DNA of 64,000 nucleotides, from assembly GCF_002887775.1 (NCBI RefSeq), contig NZ_LOCM01000020.1:26548-90547 (forward strand), written 5' to 3'. Positions 18,716 to 28,054 of this stretch are shown here, in pieces (position 1 is the stretch's first letter; every line of letters begins with the position of its first letter). The DNA is from Streptococcus penaeicida (GTDB lineage: Bacteria > Bacillota > Bacilli > Lactobacillales > Streptococcaceae). A model generated the notes under the pieces. It saw only the letters and a program-made list of their open reading frames with translations, searched no databases and was not told the DNA's origin. The position numbers and the translations under genes were made by a program.

Positions 18716-18847
18716 AGTTTCTCCTTATAAAACTGTATCATTAGTTTAACACAAGACACCCAAAAAAGAAATGAATATTCCGAAATTTATCATCATAAAA
18801 TTATTAAATAATAGAAAAATTAGAATCTTGCTATTGATAAACAAAAA

Positions 18848-18880
18848 AACTAGCTATTCCGAAAATGGAATAACTAGTTC
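18848..18880 (-). terminator. gapN terminator
   Basis: The stem AACTAGcTATTCC pairs with GGAATAaCTAGTT and is followed by T7 on the minus strand, just after gapN. Confidence 0.85.
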
Positions 18881-18917
18881 TTAATGAATTTATTATTGTA
18901 TGGACTTGACTGGGTAA

Positions 18918-20345
18918 TTATGCAATGTCAAAAACAATTGATTTTAAGTTAGTCATAGCATCAATTGAGTATTTAACACCTTGAACGCCTGCACCAGATT
19001 TCTTAGCTCCTAAGAATGGGAAGTTATCTGTACCACGTTGGGTTTTGTTGTTAAGATGAACTGTTCCAACTTCCAATTGCTCTGCAATAGCAAAGGCATT
19101 TGGGAAATTATTTGTAAAGACAGAAGCTTGCAAACCATACTCTGAAGCATTTGAAATTTCGATAGCTTCTTCAACTGATTTAACACGGATGAATGGTAAG
19201 ACTGGTCCAAATGGTTCTTCCCAAGCTAAACGCATATCTGTCGTCACATTATCAAAGACTACAGGTGAAATCAAATTATCTTCACGTTTGATTTCAGTTA
19301 AGGCTTTGGCACCTTTGTCAGTTGCGTCATTAATCAGTCCCTCAACAAAATCAGCTGCTTTTGTATCAATCAATGGCGTAATATCAGCATTGTCAGCTGG
19401 CATGCCAACAGATAATTTAGACACAAGGTCACAAACATGTTTTTCAAGATCATCAGCAACTGAATCCATCACTAATACTCGTTTAACAGCTGTACAACGT
19501 TGTCCTGAATAACCAAAGGCACCTGCAACGATATTTTTTGCTGCTAAAGCTAAATCAGCATCTTCTAAAACAATTGCAGAGTCTTTACCACCAAGTTCTA
19601 ACATGATAGGACGCATACCAGCCAATTGACCGATACGTTCTCCAACTGGAGTTGAACCTGTAAAGTTGATGAAGTTAACAGCGTCATGTTCTACAATGTA
19701 GTCACCAATAACTGAACCACGTCCTGTAATTGTGTTAAAGACCCCAGCAGGTACACCAGCTTCAGCAAATACTTCAGCTAATAAAAGACCTGAAATTGAA
19801 CCTTGTGTTGGTGGTTTAAGGGCTACAACATTCCCAGCGATGAGAGCTGGAGCAATTTTAGAACCTGCTAAATTAATTGGATAGTTAAATGGTGAAATGG
19901 CTAGTACCAGACCCACAGGTTCATGGCGAACAATAGCAATTTTTTTCTTACTTGATGCTTCAAAACTTCCGCCTTCAAGGACTTCACCTTCCATACGGAT
20001 GCCTTCTTCTGCTGCATAGTTGATAATCTCAGCTGTACGAACAACTTCGCTGACAGCTGCTTTATGACCTTTAGCAACTTCTTTTGAAAGAATAGCACCA
20101 ATTTTTTCAGCATCACGAACTAGGATATCAGCTGCTTTGTGTAGAATTGCTGCACGTTCAACATAAGAAAGTTCACGCCATGCTGGAAAGGCTTTTTTAG
20201 CAGAATCATAGACAAAGTCTACTTCTTCTGTTGACATAGCAGGTACTGAACCGAGTTCTTCACCTGTAGCTGGAGCATAGATTTTAATTTCATTTTCAGA
20301 AAGTTTCCACTCTCCGTTGACAAGATTTTTATACTGTTTAGTCAA
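18918..20345 (-). CDS. gapN: NADP-dependent non-phosphorylating glyceraldehyde-3-phosphate dehydrogenase
   Basis: Oxidises glyceraldehyde 3-phosphate directly to 3-phosphoglycerate and makes NADPH, an important NADPH source in streptococci that lack a full oxidative pentose pathway. It is a 475-residue aldehyde dehydrogenase with MLELGGKDS (catalytic glutamate, about 250) and GQRCTAVKR (catalytic cysteine, about 284). The start codon is TTG at 20345, with AAGGAGA about 10 bp upstream; no ATG is available in frame nearby. It stands alone between two terminators. Confidence 0.95.
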   Translation of the reverse strand: MTKQYKNLVNGEWKLSENEIKIYAPATGEELGSVPAMSTEEVDFVYDSAKKAFPAWRELSYVERAAILHKAADILVRDAEKIGAILSKEVAKGHKAAVSEVVRTAEIINYAAEEGIRMEGEVLEGGSFEASSKKKIAIVRHEPVGLVLAISPFNYPINLAGSKIAPALIAGNVVALKPPTQGSISGLLLAEVFAEAGVPAGVFNTITGRGSVIGDYIVEHDAVNFINFTGSTPVGERIGQLAGMRPIMLELGGKDSAIVLEDADLALAAKNIVAGAFGYSGQRCTAVKRVLVMDSVADDLEKHVCDLVSKLSVGMPADNADITPLIDTKAADFVEGLINDATDKGAKALTEIKREDNLISPVVFDNVTTDMRLAWEEPFGPVLPFIRVKSVEEAIEISNASEYGLQASVFTNNFPNAFAIAEQLEVGTVHLNNKTQRGTDNFPFLGAKKSGAGVQGVKYSIDAMTNLKSIVFDIA

Positions 20346-20467
20346 TTTACTTATCTCCTTTTTAGATAATACAACTATTCTATCACTTTTTCAGGATATT
20401 TCAATCTTCTGATATGGTTATTGTCAGAAAATTATAAAAATTTGATACATCAAATTGTTGAGTACAT

Positions 20468-20492
20468 AAAAAGAAGTTGGTTTCCCAACTCC
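20468..20492 (-). terminator. ptsHI terminator
   Basis: On the minus strand GAGTTGG-GAAA-CCAACTTC is followed by TTTTTATG, just after the ptsI stop. Confidence 0.8.
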
Positions 20493-20498
20493 TTATAA

Positions 20499-22232
20499 TT
20501 AAGCTTCTGGTAAATATGTTTTTGCTAATTCAAGTACTTCTTCAGCTGTTGAACATTCTGTTAAAGCACGTTGTGCGTATTCACGCATTTTAGCTGTATC
20601 TAAAGTTTTCATCAAGCTACGTGTCCGTAATACTGAAGTAGCTGACATAGAGAATTCATCTAAGCCCATACCCACAAGTAATGGAACAGCTTGTTGATCT
20701 CCAGCCATTTCTCCACACATACCAGCCCATTTACCTTCAGCATGTGCTGATTTAATAACGTTGTTGATTAAACGTAGGATTGATGGGTTATATGGTTGGT
20801 AAAGGTATGAAACTTGTTCATTCATACGGTCAGCAGCCATTGTGTATTGAATTAAGTCGTTTGTTCCAATTGAGAAGAAGTCTACTTCTTTCGCAAATTG
20901 GTCAGCCAACATTGCTGCTGCAGGGATTTCAATCATGATACCAACTTGGATGTCATTGGCAACTGCGATACCTTCTGCTTCAAGTTTAGCTTTTTCTTCA
21001 TTGAAGACAGCTTTTGCTGCACGAAATTCTTTCAAAAGTGCAACCATTGGGAACATAATACGAAGTTGTCCGTGAACAGATGCACGTAATAAGGCACGCA
21101 TTTGTGTACGGAACATGGCATCCCCTGTTTCAGAAATTGAAATACGAAGGGCACGATATCCCAAGAAAGGATTCATTTCTTTAGGAAGGTCAAAGTATGG
21201 TAACTCCTTATCACCACCGATGTCCATTGTACGAACCACAACTGGTTTACCATTCATTCCTTCTAAAACAGCTTTGTAAGCTTCATATTGTTCATCTTCA
21301 GTTGGGAAGTCTTGTGAATCCATGTATAAGAATTCTGTACGGTAGAGACCAACTGCTTCCGCACCATTTTCGTTAACGCCTTCAACGTCTTTTGGTGTTC
21401 CAATATTTGCTGCTAATTCAAAATGTTTGCCATCAGCAGTTACTGTTTCAGCATCTTTTAAGAGAGCCCATTCAGCTTTTTGTTTAGCGTAAGCTGCACC
21501 AGCTTCTTTAAAGGCAAGAATTTGTTCTTCACTCGGGTTAATGATAACTTCACCAGTAATCCCGTTAACCGCAACCATGTCTCCATCGTTAACACGTTTT
21601 GTGATGTCATTTGTTCCTAAAACCGCAGCGATTTCAAGTGTACGTGCCATGATAGCAGAGTGACTTGTACGTCCACCGATGTTTGTAACAAAAGCTTTAA
21701 CAAATTGTTTATTTAATTGAGCTGTATCTGAAGGCGTCAAGTCATGAGCGATGACAATTGATTCTTCATTGATGGTAGCTGGGTTAGGTAATTTAACGCC
21801 TAAAAGGTGTGCTAATACACGTTTTGCAACGTCTTTAATATCCGCTGCACGTTCTTGCATATATGGGTTATCTTCCATTCCTTCAAAGATAGTGATGAAC
21901 ATGTCAGTCACTTCTTTAAGACCAGTTTCTGCATTAGTTTGTTTTGCACGAATGGTTTCTTTGATTTGGCTGATCATTTCAGGGTCAGACAAGACCATTA
22001 AATGCGCATCAAAAACAGAAGCTGCTTCTTCGCCTAAGCTTTCTACTGCTTTCTCACGGATAACAGAAAGCTCGTCTTGTGAAGCTTGTAATGCTACATC
22101 AAGGCGAGCTTCTTCTGCGTTTGTATCTTCGACTGTAACAGTCTCAAATGACAAATCCGGTTGAACTAGTAGATATGCTTTAGCAACAGCAACACCATCA
22201 GAGGCTGCAATTCCATTAAGCATTTCTGTCAT
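20499..22232 (-). CDS. ptsI: PTS enzyme I
   Basis: Phosphoenolpyruvate-protein phosphotransferase, which passes phosphate from PEP to HPr and so drives all PTS sugar uptake. The 577-residue protein shows the active-site histidine in [13 protein letters not shown] (about 189), the PEP-binding core with [10 protein letters not shown], and the C-terminal MCGEMAGD motif with the catalytic cysteine. It starts 4 bp after ptsH in a two-gene operon. Confidence 0.97.
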   Translation of the reverse strand: MTEMLNGIAASDGVAVAKAYLLVQPDLSFETVTVEDTNAEEARLDVALQASQDELSVIREKAVESLGEEAASVFDAHLMVLSDPEMISQIKETIRAKQTNAETGLKEVTDMFITIFEGMEDNPYMQERAADIKDVAKRVLAHLLGVKLPNPATINEESIVIAHDLTPSDTAQLNKQFVKAFVTNIGGRTSHSAIMARTLEIAAVLGTNDITKRVNDGDMVAVNGITGEVIINPSEEQILAFKEAGAAYAKQKAEWALLKDAETVTADGKHFELAANIGTPKDVEGVNENGAEAVGLYRTEFLYMDSQDFPTEDEQYEAYKAVLEGMNGKPVVVRTMDIGGDKELPYFDLPKEMNPFLGYRALRISISETGDAMFRTQMRALLRASVHGQLRIMFPMVALLKEFRAAKAVFNEEKAKLEAEGIAVANDIQVGIMIEIPAAAMLADQFAKEVDFFSIGTNDLIQYTMAADRMNEQVSYLYQPYNPSILRLINNVIKSAHAEGKWAGMCGEMAGDQQAVPLLVGMGLDEFSMSATSVLRTRSLMKTLDTAKMREYAQRALTECSTAEEVLELAKTYLPEA

Positions 22233-22236
22233 AGTT

Positions 22237-22500
22237 TTATGCCAATCCTTCTTTAGTCATTGTTTCTTCGATAGCTGCGATAGCGTCATCAGCGTCAGCA
22301 CCTTCAGCTGAGATAGTAACATCAGCACCTTGACCAACACCTAGGCTCATTACGCCCATGATTGATTTCAAGTTTACAGCTTTACCTTTATAGTCTAAAG
22401 TGATATCTGAAGCAAATTTGCTAGCTGTTTGAACTAGTAGTGTAGCTGGACGTGCGTGAATTCCTGTTTCTGCAACAATGTGAAAATCTTTTGAAGCCAT
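22237..22500 (-). CDS. ptsH: phosphocarrier protein HPr
   Basis: An 87-residue phosphocarrier. His15 in [10 protein letters not shown] accepts phosphate from enzyme I. Ser46 in NLKSIMGVM is the HPr kinase site; Ser-phosphorylated HPr is the CcpA co-repressor, which ties this gene to the cre sites at the glucuronide cluster. It is strongly biased toward preferred codons, as expected for an abundant protein. AAAGGAG precedes the ATG. Confidence 0.98.
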   Translation of the reverse strand: MASKDFHIVAETGIHARPATLLVQTASKFASDITLDYKGKAVNLKSIMGVMSLGVGQGADVTISAEGADADDAIAAIEETMTKEGLA

Positions 22501-22568
22501 AGTATGGTTCTCCTTTTAATAGTTGTGTATTTTTGAGCTACCACATGGTAACCCTTACAATAACAGAT

Positions 22569-22597
22569 TATAGCATATTGTCTTTTGGTTTTCAAGA
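22569..22597 (-). promoter_or_regulatory. ptsHI promoter
   Basis: On the minus strand -35 TTGAAA (22592-22597), 17-bp spacer, -10 TATAAT (22569-22574) with an upstream TGC extension. Confidence 0.75.
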
Positions 22598-22610
22598 TTA
22601 AATCTTCTGT

Positions 22611-22868
22611 CTAGCTAAAAGCTAATAAAATTTTCACAATATTTTCATTGCTTTCTTTTTGCTTATAATGCCTACTTATTAAGTGTTGACTAAAAGCATA
22701 GCCAAATTCCCAAGCAATATTTCTGAATTTTTCATTGATAATTTCACTATCTTTTACAATCAAAATTCTCAATGATTCGGAGGATAACAAGGGAATATTT
22801 AGACGAAAAAACAATCTTTTAGTATATTCATTCGCTTTTGTTGGATTTGTTTTTATAACTTAATCCGA
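22611..22868 (-). other. open stretch upstream of ptsH, possible gene remnant
   Basis: The minus strand is open for about 85 codons, with protein-like text (NEYTKRLFFRLNIPLL, SEIINEKFRNIAWEFGYAF), ending at 22611. The only start candidate is a TTG at 22814 with no ribosome site, and the ptsH promoter lies just downstream. I do not recognise a family. It could be a decayed C-terminal fragment or chance. Together with the promoters it accounts for the interval 22501-23030. Confidence 0.25.
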
Positions 22869-22902
22869 TTAAGCCAGTCATTATCGCAGTTTCCAAGTGT
22901 TT

Positions 22903-22950
22903 ATACTATATATAGTGCTTTGTTTAAATATGCACCCCAAAATATTGTGT
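22903..22950 (+). promoter_or_regulatory. pair of NrdR boxes upstream of nrdHEF
   Basis: Two 16-bp NrdR-like boxes, ATACTATATATAGTGC (22903-22918) and CCCCAAAATATTGTGT (22935-22950), start 32 bp apart, about three helical turns. Spacing and sequence match the known tandem arrangement that NrdR uses to repress ribonucleotide reductase genes when dATP is high. Promoter hexamers overlapping them are not clear to me. Confidence 0.7.
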
Positions 22951-23030
22951 TTTTTTCAGGTAAAAACCTTGCATTTTATATACAAATTCTATATGATATT
23001 AGAGTATTGAAAAATTCGAAGGAGAAAACT

Positions 23031-23249
23031 ATGATCAAACTTTATTCTAAAAATAATTGTATGCAATGTAAAATGACCAAAAAATTCCTAGAGCAAAACG
23101 GTGCTACTTTCAAAGAAATTAATATTGATGAGCATCCTGAAAAAATTGATTACGTGAAAAGCCTAGGTTTTACAGCTGCTCCAGTTATCGAAAGTGACCA
23201 GATGGTTTTCTCAGGATTCCAACCTGCTAAACTAAAAGAAATTATTTAA
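23031..23249 (+). CDS. nrdH: NrdH redoxin
   Basis: A 72-residue glutaredoxin-like protein with thioredoxin-like reactivity that re-reduces the class Ib ribonucleotide reductase. The active site is CMQC (about residues 10-13), and SGFQPAKL near the C terminus is typical of NrdH. AAGGAG (23019-23024) fixes the ATG at 23031; an upstream in-frame start at 22920 would run through the NrdR region. It is first in nrdH-nrdE-nrdF. Confidence 0.95.
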   Translation: MIKLYSKNNCMQCKMTKKFLEQNGATFKEINIDEHPEKIDYVKSLGFTAAPVIESDQMVFSGFQPAKLKEII

Positions 23250-23267
23250 GGATTAAGGAAGTTTTTT

Positions 23268-25427
23268 ATGAGTCTTAAAGATATTGGCGATATTTCTTAT
23301 TTCCGCCTTAACAATGAAATTAATCGTCCCGTTAATGGAAAAATTCCATTAAATAAGGATAAAGAAGCTCTCGATGCCTTTTTCAAAGAAAATGTTATCC
23401 CAAATACAAAGCAATTTGCTTCTATTACGGATAAAATTAATTTTCTTATGGAAAATGACTATATCGAAAAAGCATTTATTAAAAAATATAAGCCTGAATT
23501 TATTGAGGAATTAGCTGCTATTATCAAAGCTGAAGATTTTCACTTTAAATCATTCATGGCTGCCTATAAATTTTACCAACAGTATGCTTTAAAAACTAAT
23601 GATGGTAACTACTACTTGGAAAGCCTTGAAGATCGGGTTATGTTCAATGCCCTTTACTTCGCAGATGGGAATGAAGAATTAGCAAAAGATCTGGCTATTG
23701 AAATGATTAATCAGCGCTACCAACCTGCTACGCCATCATTCTTGAATGCTGGTCGCAGCCGCCGTGGTGAATTAGTTTCTTGTTTCTTGATTCAAGTAAC
23801 AGATGATATGAACTCCATTGGCCGTTCCATTAACTCTGCTCTGCAATTATCCCGTATCGGTGGTGGCGTAGGTATTACCTTATCCAACTTACGTGAAGCT
23901 GGAGCACCAATTAAGGGTTATGCGGGAGCTGCTTCTGGTGTGGTTCCTGTTATGAAGCTTTTCGAAGATTCTTTCTCATACTCTAACCAACTGGGGCAAA
24001 GACAAGGGGCAGGTGTTGTTTACTTGAACATCTTCCACCCAGACGTGATTGCCTTCCTTTCTACTAAGAAAGAAAATGCTGATGAAAAAGTCCGTGTTAA
24101 AACCCTCTCACTTGGCTTAACAGTTCCTGATAAGTTCTATGAGTTAGCTCGAAATAATGAAGATATGTACCTCTTCAGTCCTTATGACGTTGAACGTGAA
24201 TATGGAGTTGCTTTTAACTATATCGATATTACTGAAAAGTACGATGAGTTGCTTGCCAACCCTAAAATCACTAAGACTAAGCTTCGCGCTCGTGACCTTG
24301 AAACCGAGATTTCTAAACTACAACAAGAATCTGGTTACCCATACATCATCAACATTGATACTGCTAATAAAGCAAACCCTATAGATGGTAAGATTGTTAT
24401 GAGTAATTTGTGCTCAGAAATCCTCCAAGTTCAAAAGCCAAGTGTCATCAATGACGCTCAAGAATTCCTTGAATTGGGTACTGATATTTCATGTAACTTG
24501 GGTTCTACTAACATTCTAAACATGATGACATCGCCAGACTTTGGTCGCTCTATTAAAGCAATGACACGTGCCTTAACCTATGTGACGGATTCTTCGCAAA
24601 TTGAAGCTGTGCCAACCATCAAGAACGGAAATCAACAAGCCCACACCTTTGGACTTGGGGCAATGGGTCTACACTCCTTCTTAGCACAAAATCACATTGA
24701 ATATGGAAGTCCTGAATCGGTAGAATTCACGGACATCTACTTCATGCTAATGAATTATTGGACCCTGGTGGAATCAAATAACATCGCCCGTGAACGCAAA
24801 ACAACTTTTGTTGGGTTCGAGAATTCTAAATACGCAGATGGTACTTACTTTGATAAGTATGTGACTGGTCGATTTGTTCCCAAATCAGACTTGGTTAAAG
24901 GTCTCTTCAAGGAGCATTTTATTCCTCAGGCAGCCGATTGGGAAGCTCTTCGTCAAGCTGTTCAAAAAGATGGTCTCTATCACCAAAACCGTTTAGCGGT
25001 GGCACCAAATGGTTCAATCTCATACATCAATGACTGCTCTGCTTCTATTCACCCAATCACTCAAAGAATTGAAGAACGTCAAGAGAAGAAAATAGGTAAG
25101 ATTTACTACCCAGCCAATGGGTTGTCTACTGACACTATCCCATACTACACTTCTGCTTATGACATGGATATGCGTAAGGTAATTGATGTCTATGCCGCAG
25201 CGACAGAGCATGTGGATCAAGGCTTATCATTGACTTTATTCTTACGTAGTGAACTGCCTAAGGAAATTTACGAGTGGAAAACTGAAAGCAAACAAACAAC
25301 CCGTGACCTTTCAATTCTTCGTAACTACGCCTTTAATAAAGGGATTAAATCAATCTATTATGTCCGCACCTTTACTGATGATGGTGAAGAAGTTGGCGCA
25401 AATCAATGTGAGTCTTGTGTTATCTAA
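23268..25427 (+). CDS. nrdE: class Ib ribonucleotide reductase alpha subunit
   Basis: Reduces ribonucleoside diphosphates to deoxy forms aerobically. The 719-residue protein carries the substrate-site cysteine in LVSCFLIQV, the radical cysteine region in MSNLCSEIL, and the C-terminal redox pair CESC used by NrdH. It lacks the N-terminal ATP cone found in class Ia, as expected for NrdE. It starts 18 bp after nrdH with its own AAGGAAG. Confidence 0.96.
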   Translation: MSLKDIGDISYFRLNNEINRPVNGKIPLNKDKEALDAFFKENVIPNTKQFASITDKINFLMENDYIEKAFIKKYKPEFIEELAAIIKAEDFHFKSFMAAYKFYQQYALKTNDGNYYLESLEDRVMFNALYFADGNEELAKDLAIEMINQRYQPATPSFLNAGRSRRGELVSCFLIQVTDDMNSIGRSINSALQLSRIGGGVGITLSNLREAGAPIKGYAGAASGVVPVMKLFEDSFSYSNQLGQRQGAGVVYLNIFHPDVIAFLSTKKENADEKVRVKTLSLGLTVPDKFYELARNNEDMYLFSPYDVEREYGVAFNYIDITEKYDELLANPKITKTKLRARDLETEISKLQQESGYPYIINIDTANKANPIDGKIVMSNLCSEILQVQKPSVINDAQEFLELGTDISCNLGSTNILNMMTSPDFGRSIKAMTRALTYVTDSSQIEAVPTIKNGNQQAHTFGLGAMGLHSFLAQNHIEYGSPESVEFTDIYFMLMNYWTLVESNNIARERKTTFVGFENSKYADGTYFDKYVTGRFVPKSDLVKGLFKEHFIPQAADWEALRQAVQKDGLYHQNRLAVAPNGSISYINDCSASIHPITQRIEERQEKKIGKIYYPANGLSTDTIPYYTSAYDMDMRKVIDVYAAATEHVDQGLSLTLFLRSELPKEIYEWKTESKQTTRDLSILRNYAFNKGIKSIYYVRTFTDDGEEVGANQCESCVI

Positions 25428-25453
25428 TCAAAAACATAACATGTCAAGGTACA

Positions 25454-25473
25454 TTCATTCATTAATGAATGAA
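25454..25473. repeat. perfect 20-bp palindrome downstream of nrdE
   Basis: TTCATTCATT followed directly by its complement AATGAATGAA. With no loop and no T run it is not a terminator. It lies in the 152-bp gap between nrdE and nrdF and could be a protein-binding or RNA-processing site. Confidence 0.6.
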
Positions 25474-25499
25474 GATTAAGACTTGAACAATAAAAAAAC

Positions 25500-25531
25500 G
25501 CCAGTAATCCACTCAAGAATGGGTTGCTGGC
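25500..25531 (+). other. intercistronic hairpin between nrdE and nrdF
   Basis: GCCAGTAATCCA pairs with TGGGTTGCTGGC (one G-T and one mismatch) around an 8-base loop. No T tract follows, so it more likely adjusts mRNA stability or processing than ends transcription. It is the second structure in this gap. Confidence 0.55.
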
Positions 25532-25579
25532 TTATGATATGGTTTTTCATATCGACTACTCTTTAGGAGAACTTAAGAA

Positions 25580-26539
25580 ATGACAACTTATTATGAAGCA
25601 ATAAACTGGAATGAGATCGAAGATGTCATCGATAAATCCACTTGGGAAAAATTAACCGAGCAATTTTGGCTTGATACCCGTATCCCACTTTCAAACGACT
25701 TGGATGACTGGCGCAAATTGTCAGCTCAAGAAAAAGATTTAGTTGGTAAGGTCTTTGGAGGGCTTACTTTGCTAGATACCATGCAATCTGAAACTGGTGT
25801 TGAAGCTATTCGTGCAGATGTCAGAACGCCTCACGAAGAAGCTGTCCTCAATAATATCCAGTTCATGGAATCAGTCCACGCTAAATCTTATTCTTCTATC
25901 TTTTCAACATTAAATACCAAAAAAGAAATTGAAGAGATTTTTGAATGGACAAACAATAATGAATTCTTGCAGAAGAAAGCTAAAATCATTAACGAGATTT
26001 ATGCAAACGGCGATGCCTTACAAAAGAAAGTTGCCTCTACTTACTTAGAAACTTTCCTCTTCTATTCTGGCTTTTTTACGCCATTATATTACCTTGGTAA
26101 TAACAAGTTGGCTAACGTGGCTGAAATCATTAAATTAATCATTCGTGATGAATCTGTCCATGGAACCTATATTGGTTATAAATTCCAACTTGGCTTCAAT
26201 GAACTTCCTGAAGACCAACAAGAGAGTTTCAGAGAATGGATGTATGATCTCCTTTATCAACTCTACGAAAATGAAGAAGATTACACAAAATCACTTTATG
26301 ATCAAGTTGGCTGGACTGAGGAAGTCATGACCTTCCTTCGCTATAATGCTAATAAAGCTTTGATGAATTTAGGACAAGACCCACTATTCCCGGATACTGC
26401 TAATGATGTTAACCCTATCGTTATGAATGGTATCTCGACTGGGACATCTAATCATGACTTCTTTAGTCAGGTTGGTAATGGCTACTTACTCGGTTCTGTA
26501 GAATCTATGCAAGATGACGACTACACAATGGGACTTTAA
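25580..26539 (+). CDS. nrdF: class Ib ribonucleotide reductase beta subunit
   Basis: Holds the metal-tyrosyl radical cofactor (Mn or Fe) that starts catalysis in NrdE. The 319-residue length is normal. Metal-ligand motifs visible are ESVHAKSYS (about 93-101) and RDESVHGTYIG (about 190-200). AGGAGA precedes the ATG. No nrdI flavodoxin gene is found here; it must be elsewhere if Mn loading is used. Confidence 0.96.
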   Translation: MTTYYEAINWNEIEDVIDKSTWEKLTEQFWLDTRIPLSNDLDDWRKLSAQEKDLVGKVFGGLTLLDTMQSETGVEAIRADVRTPHEEAVLNNIQFMESVHAKSYSSIFSTLNTKKEIEEIFEWTNNNEFLQKKAKIINEIYANGDALQKKVASTYLETFLFYSGFFTPLYYLGNNKLANVAEIIKLIIRDESVHGTYIGYKFQLGFNELPEDQQESFREWMYDLLYQLYENEEDYTKSLYDQVGWTEEVMTFLRYNANKALMNLGQDPLFPDTANDVNPIVMNGISTGTSNHDFFSQVGNGYLLGSVESMQDDDYTMGL

Positions 26540-26654
26540 AACAATATAATCAAAAAAGTTGAAGAATTGCTTCAGCTTTTTTAATTTATCAAAATTTTCT
26601 TTTATTCTTAAGCTTATATTAGAGGCTAAGCTTTCAAAGCCTAAAAGCTTTTGT

Positions 26655-26660
26655 TATAAT
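26655..26660 (+). promoter_or_regulatory. ClC channel gene promoter, predicted leaderless
   Basis: TGTTATAAT, an extended -10 (TATAAT 26655-26660), lies exactly 6 bp before the ATG at 26667. No Shine-Dalgarno fits between. Confidence 0.6.
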
Positions 26661-26666
26661 GATATT

Positions 26667-27923
26667 ATGAATAAATCTATTGAAAATCAGTTAAGGTGGC
26701 TTGCACTACTACTCTTAACTGGAATAACAGCAGGCCTAGTTGCCAGCACCCTCACGGTTCTCATCCACTTGATTCAGACCTTGAGTTTCGGTAACCACAC
26801 CGGTGCCTTTAGCTTGGAAATTGCTGATATTTCACCTTTCAGACGCTCTTTAGCGGTTATTTGTGCTGGATTGGTTGCTGCCTTTGGCTGGTATACTCTT
26901 GGCAAATACGCTAAACCTTTTTATACCATTAAGGCCATTGTCCACGAACATACAGAAACCCATCCCATGTCACAATTTTTTCATGGCATCTTACAACTAG
27001 TGACTGTCTCTATGGGTTCTCCCCTGGGCCGAGAAGGAGCATCTCGTGAAGTTTCAGTGGCTCTAACAGCTAGCTGGCTCCACTTTTTCCAGCTGACCAA
27101 AGAAGAGATTAGCTTACTATTAGCCTGTGCTTCTGGAGCCGCACTCGGTGCCGTCTATAATGCCCCACTAGCCACTCTTATCTTTATTTTAGAAAACATT
27201 CTCCTCAAATGGTCCAAACGCAATTTTCTATCAGCAACCATCACATCCTTTATGGCCGTCTGGACAGTCCGTTTGATTTCCGGTAACGAAGTCCAATATT
27301 TCTTAAAACCCTTAAGTTGGAATCCCTATCTCTTTGTCTGGGCTTGCCTTTTTGGTTTGATCATTGCCATCCTTATCTTTGCATACAAAGCACTCCTCAC
27401 TGCTATCCCTAAACGACATTTGGCTTCCAGTAAGTATATTTATATGGTTGTCGCCTCCTTCATGCTTGCCGCCCTTCTTTCTATTGCTTTTCCACAAATT
27501 CTAGGAAATGGCAAAGCAGGATTACTTTTTTTCCTACATGCCAAACAAGATTTACCCTATACTAGTGGGTTACTGTTGGCAAAAGCTGTCGCTGTCTATG
27601 TGACCTTTTACGCTGGAACCTATGGCGGAAAAATCGCACCATCCATGATGATGGGCGGTGGACTAGGCTTGTTAGCAGCTGTTTTTTGGAATAGTTTTTT
27701 GCCCGATATATCAGTTGCCTTTGCAATTGTTATTGGAGCAGCCCTATTCCTAGCCATCATCAACAATATTCCTATTGCCGCCATTTTCTTTCTGGTAGAA
27801 ATTACTGGACAACCCCTCTGGAACGGTCTTCCCATCGCAACAGCTATTTTAGCCGCATTGGCTTGTCAAAAATTAGCCCAACAAATGATTAAAAAAGACC
27901 GATCAGCAAGAACCATTTCTTAA
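26667..27923 (+). CDS. ClC-family chloride channel or antiporter
   Basis: A 418-residue membrane protein with about ten hydrophobic segments. The ClC selectivity motif appears as GSPLGREGASREV (about 112-124), with the gating glutamate in REGA, and a second signature GGKIAPSMMMGGGLG in the C-terminal half. There is no CBS domain. It may exchange chloride or fluoride for protons, for example in acid resistance; the substrate is not settled by these motifs. I placed the start at ATG 26667 because the earlier in-frame ATG (26559) precedes the promoter. Confidence 0.85.
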   Translation: MNKSIENQLRWLALLLLTGITAGLVASTLTVLIHLIQTLSFGNHTGAFSLEIADISPFRRSLAVICAGLVAAFGWYTLGKYAKPFYTIKAIVHEHTETHPMSQFFHGILQLVTVSMGSPLGREGASREVSVALTASWLHFFQLTKEEISLLLACASGAALGAVYNAPLATLIFILENILLKWSKRNFLSATITSFMAVWTVRLISGNEVQYFLKPLSWNPYLFVWACLFGLIIAILIFAYKALLTAIPKRHLASSKYIYMVVASFMLAALLSIAFPQILGNGKAGLLFFLHAKQDLPYTSGLLLAKAVAVYVTFYAGTYGGKIAPSMMMGGGLGLLAAVFWNSFLPDISVAFAIVIGAALFLAIINNIPIAAIFFLVEITGQPLWNGLPIATAILAALACQKLAQQMIKKDRSARTIS

Positions 27924-28015
27924 TTTTTCTGAAATGGCTAGTGCTTGGTCTGGTTTTCTTGTCATTTTTCAGTGAAAAAATCGTCATGAAACGTTCATAA
28001 TGATAATTGAAAAAA

Positions 28016-28050
28016 ACTTTGTCAATTCTAACACTGACAAAGTATTTTTT
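28016..28050. terminator. bidirectional terminator between the ClC gene and mtnE
   Basis: ACTTTGTCA (28016-28024) pairs with TGACAAAGT (28035-28043) around ATTCTAACAC, with T or A runs on both sides. Confidence 0.85.
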
Positions 28051-28054
28051 TACA

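Noticed and set aside
22920..23030. Longer start for nrdH
   Set aside because: It would begin between the NrdR boxes without a ribosome site. ATG 23031 has a strong AAGGAG and matches family length.
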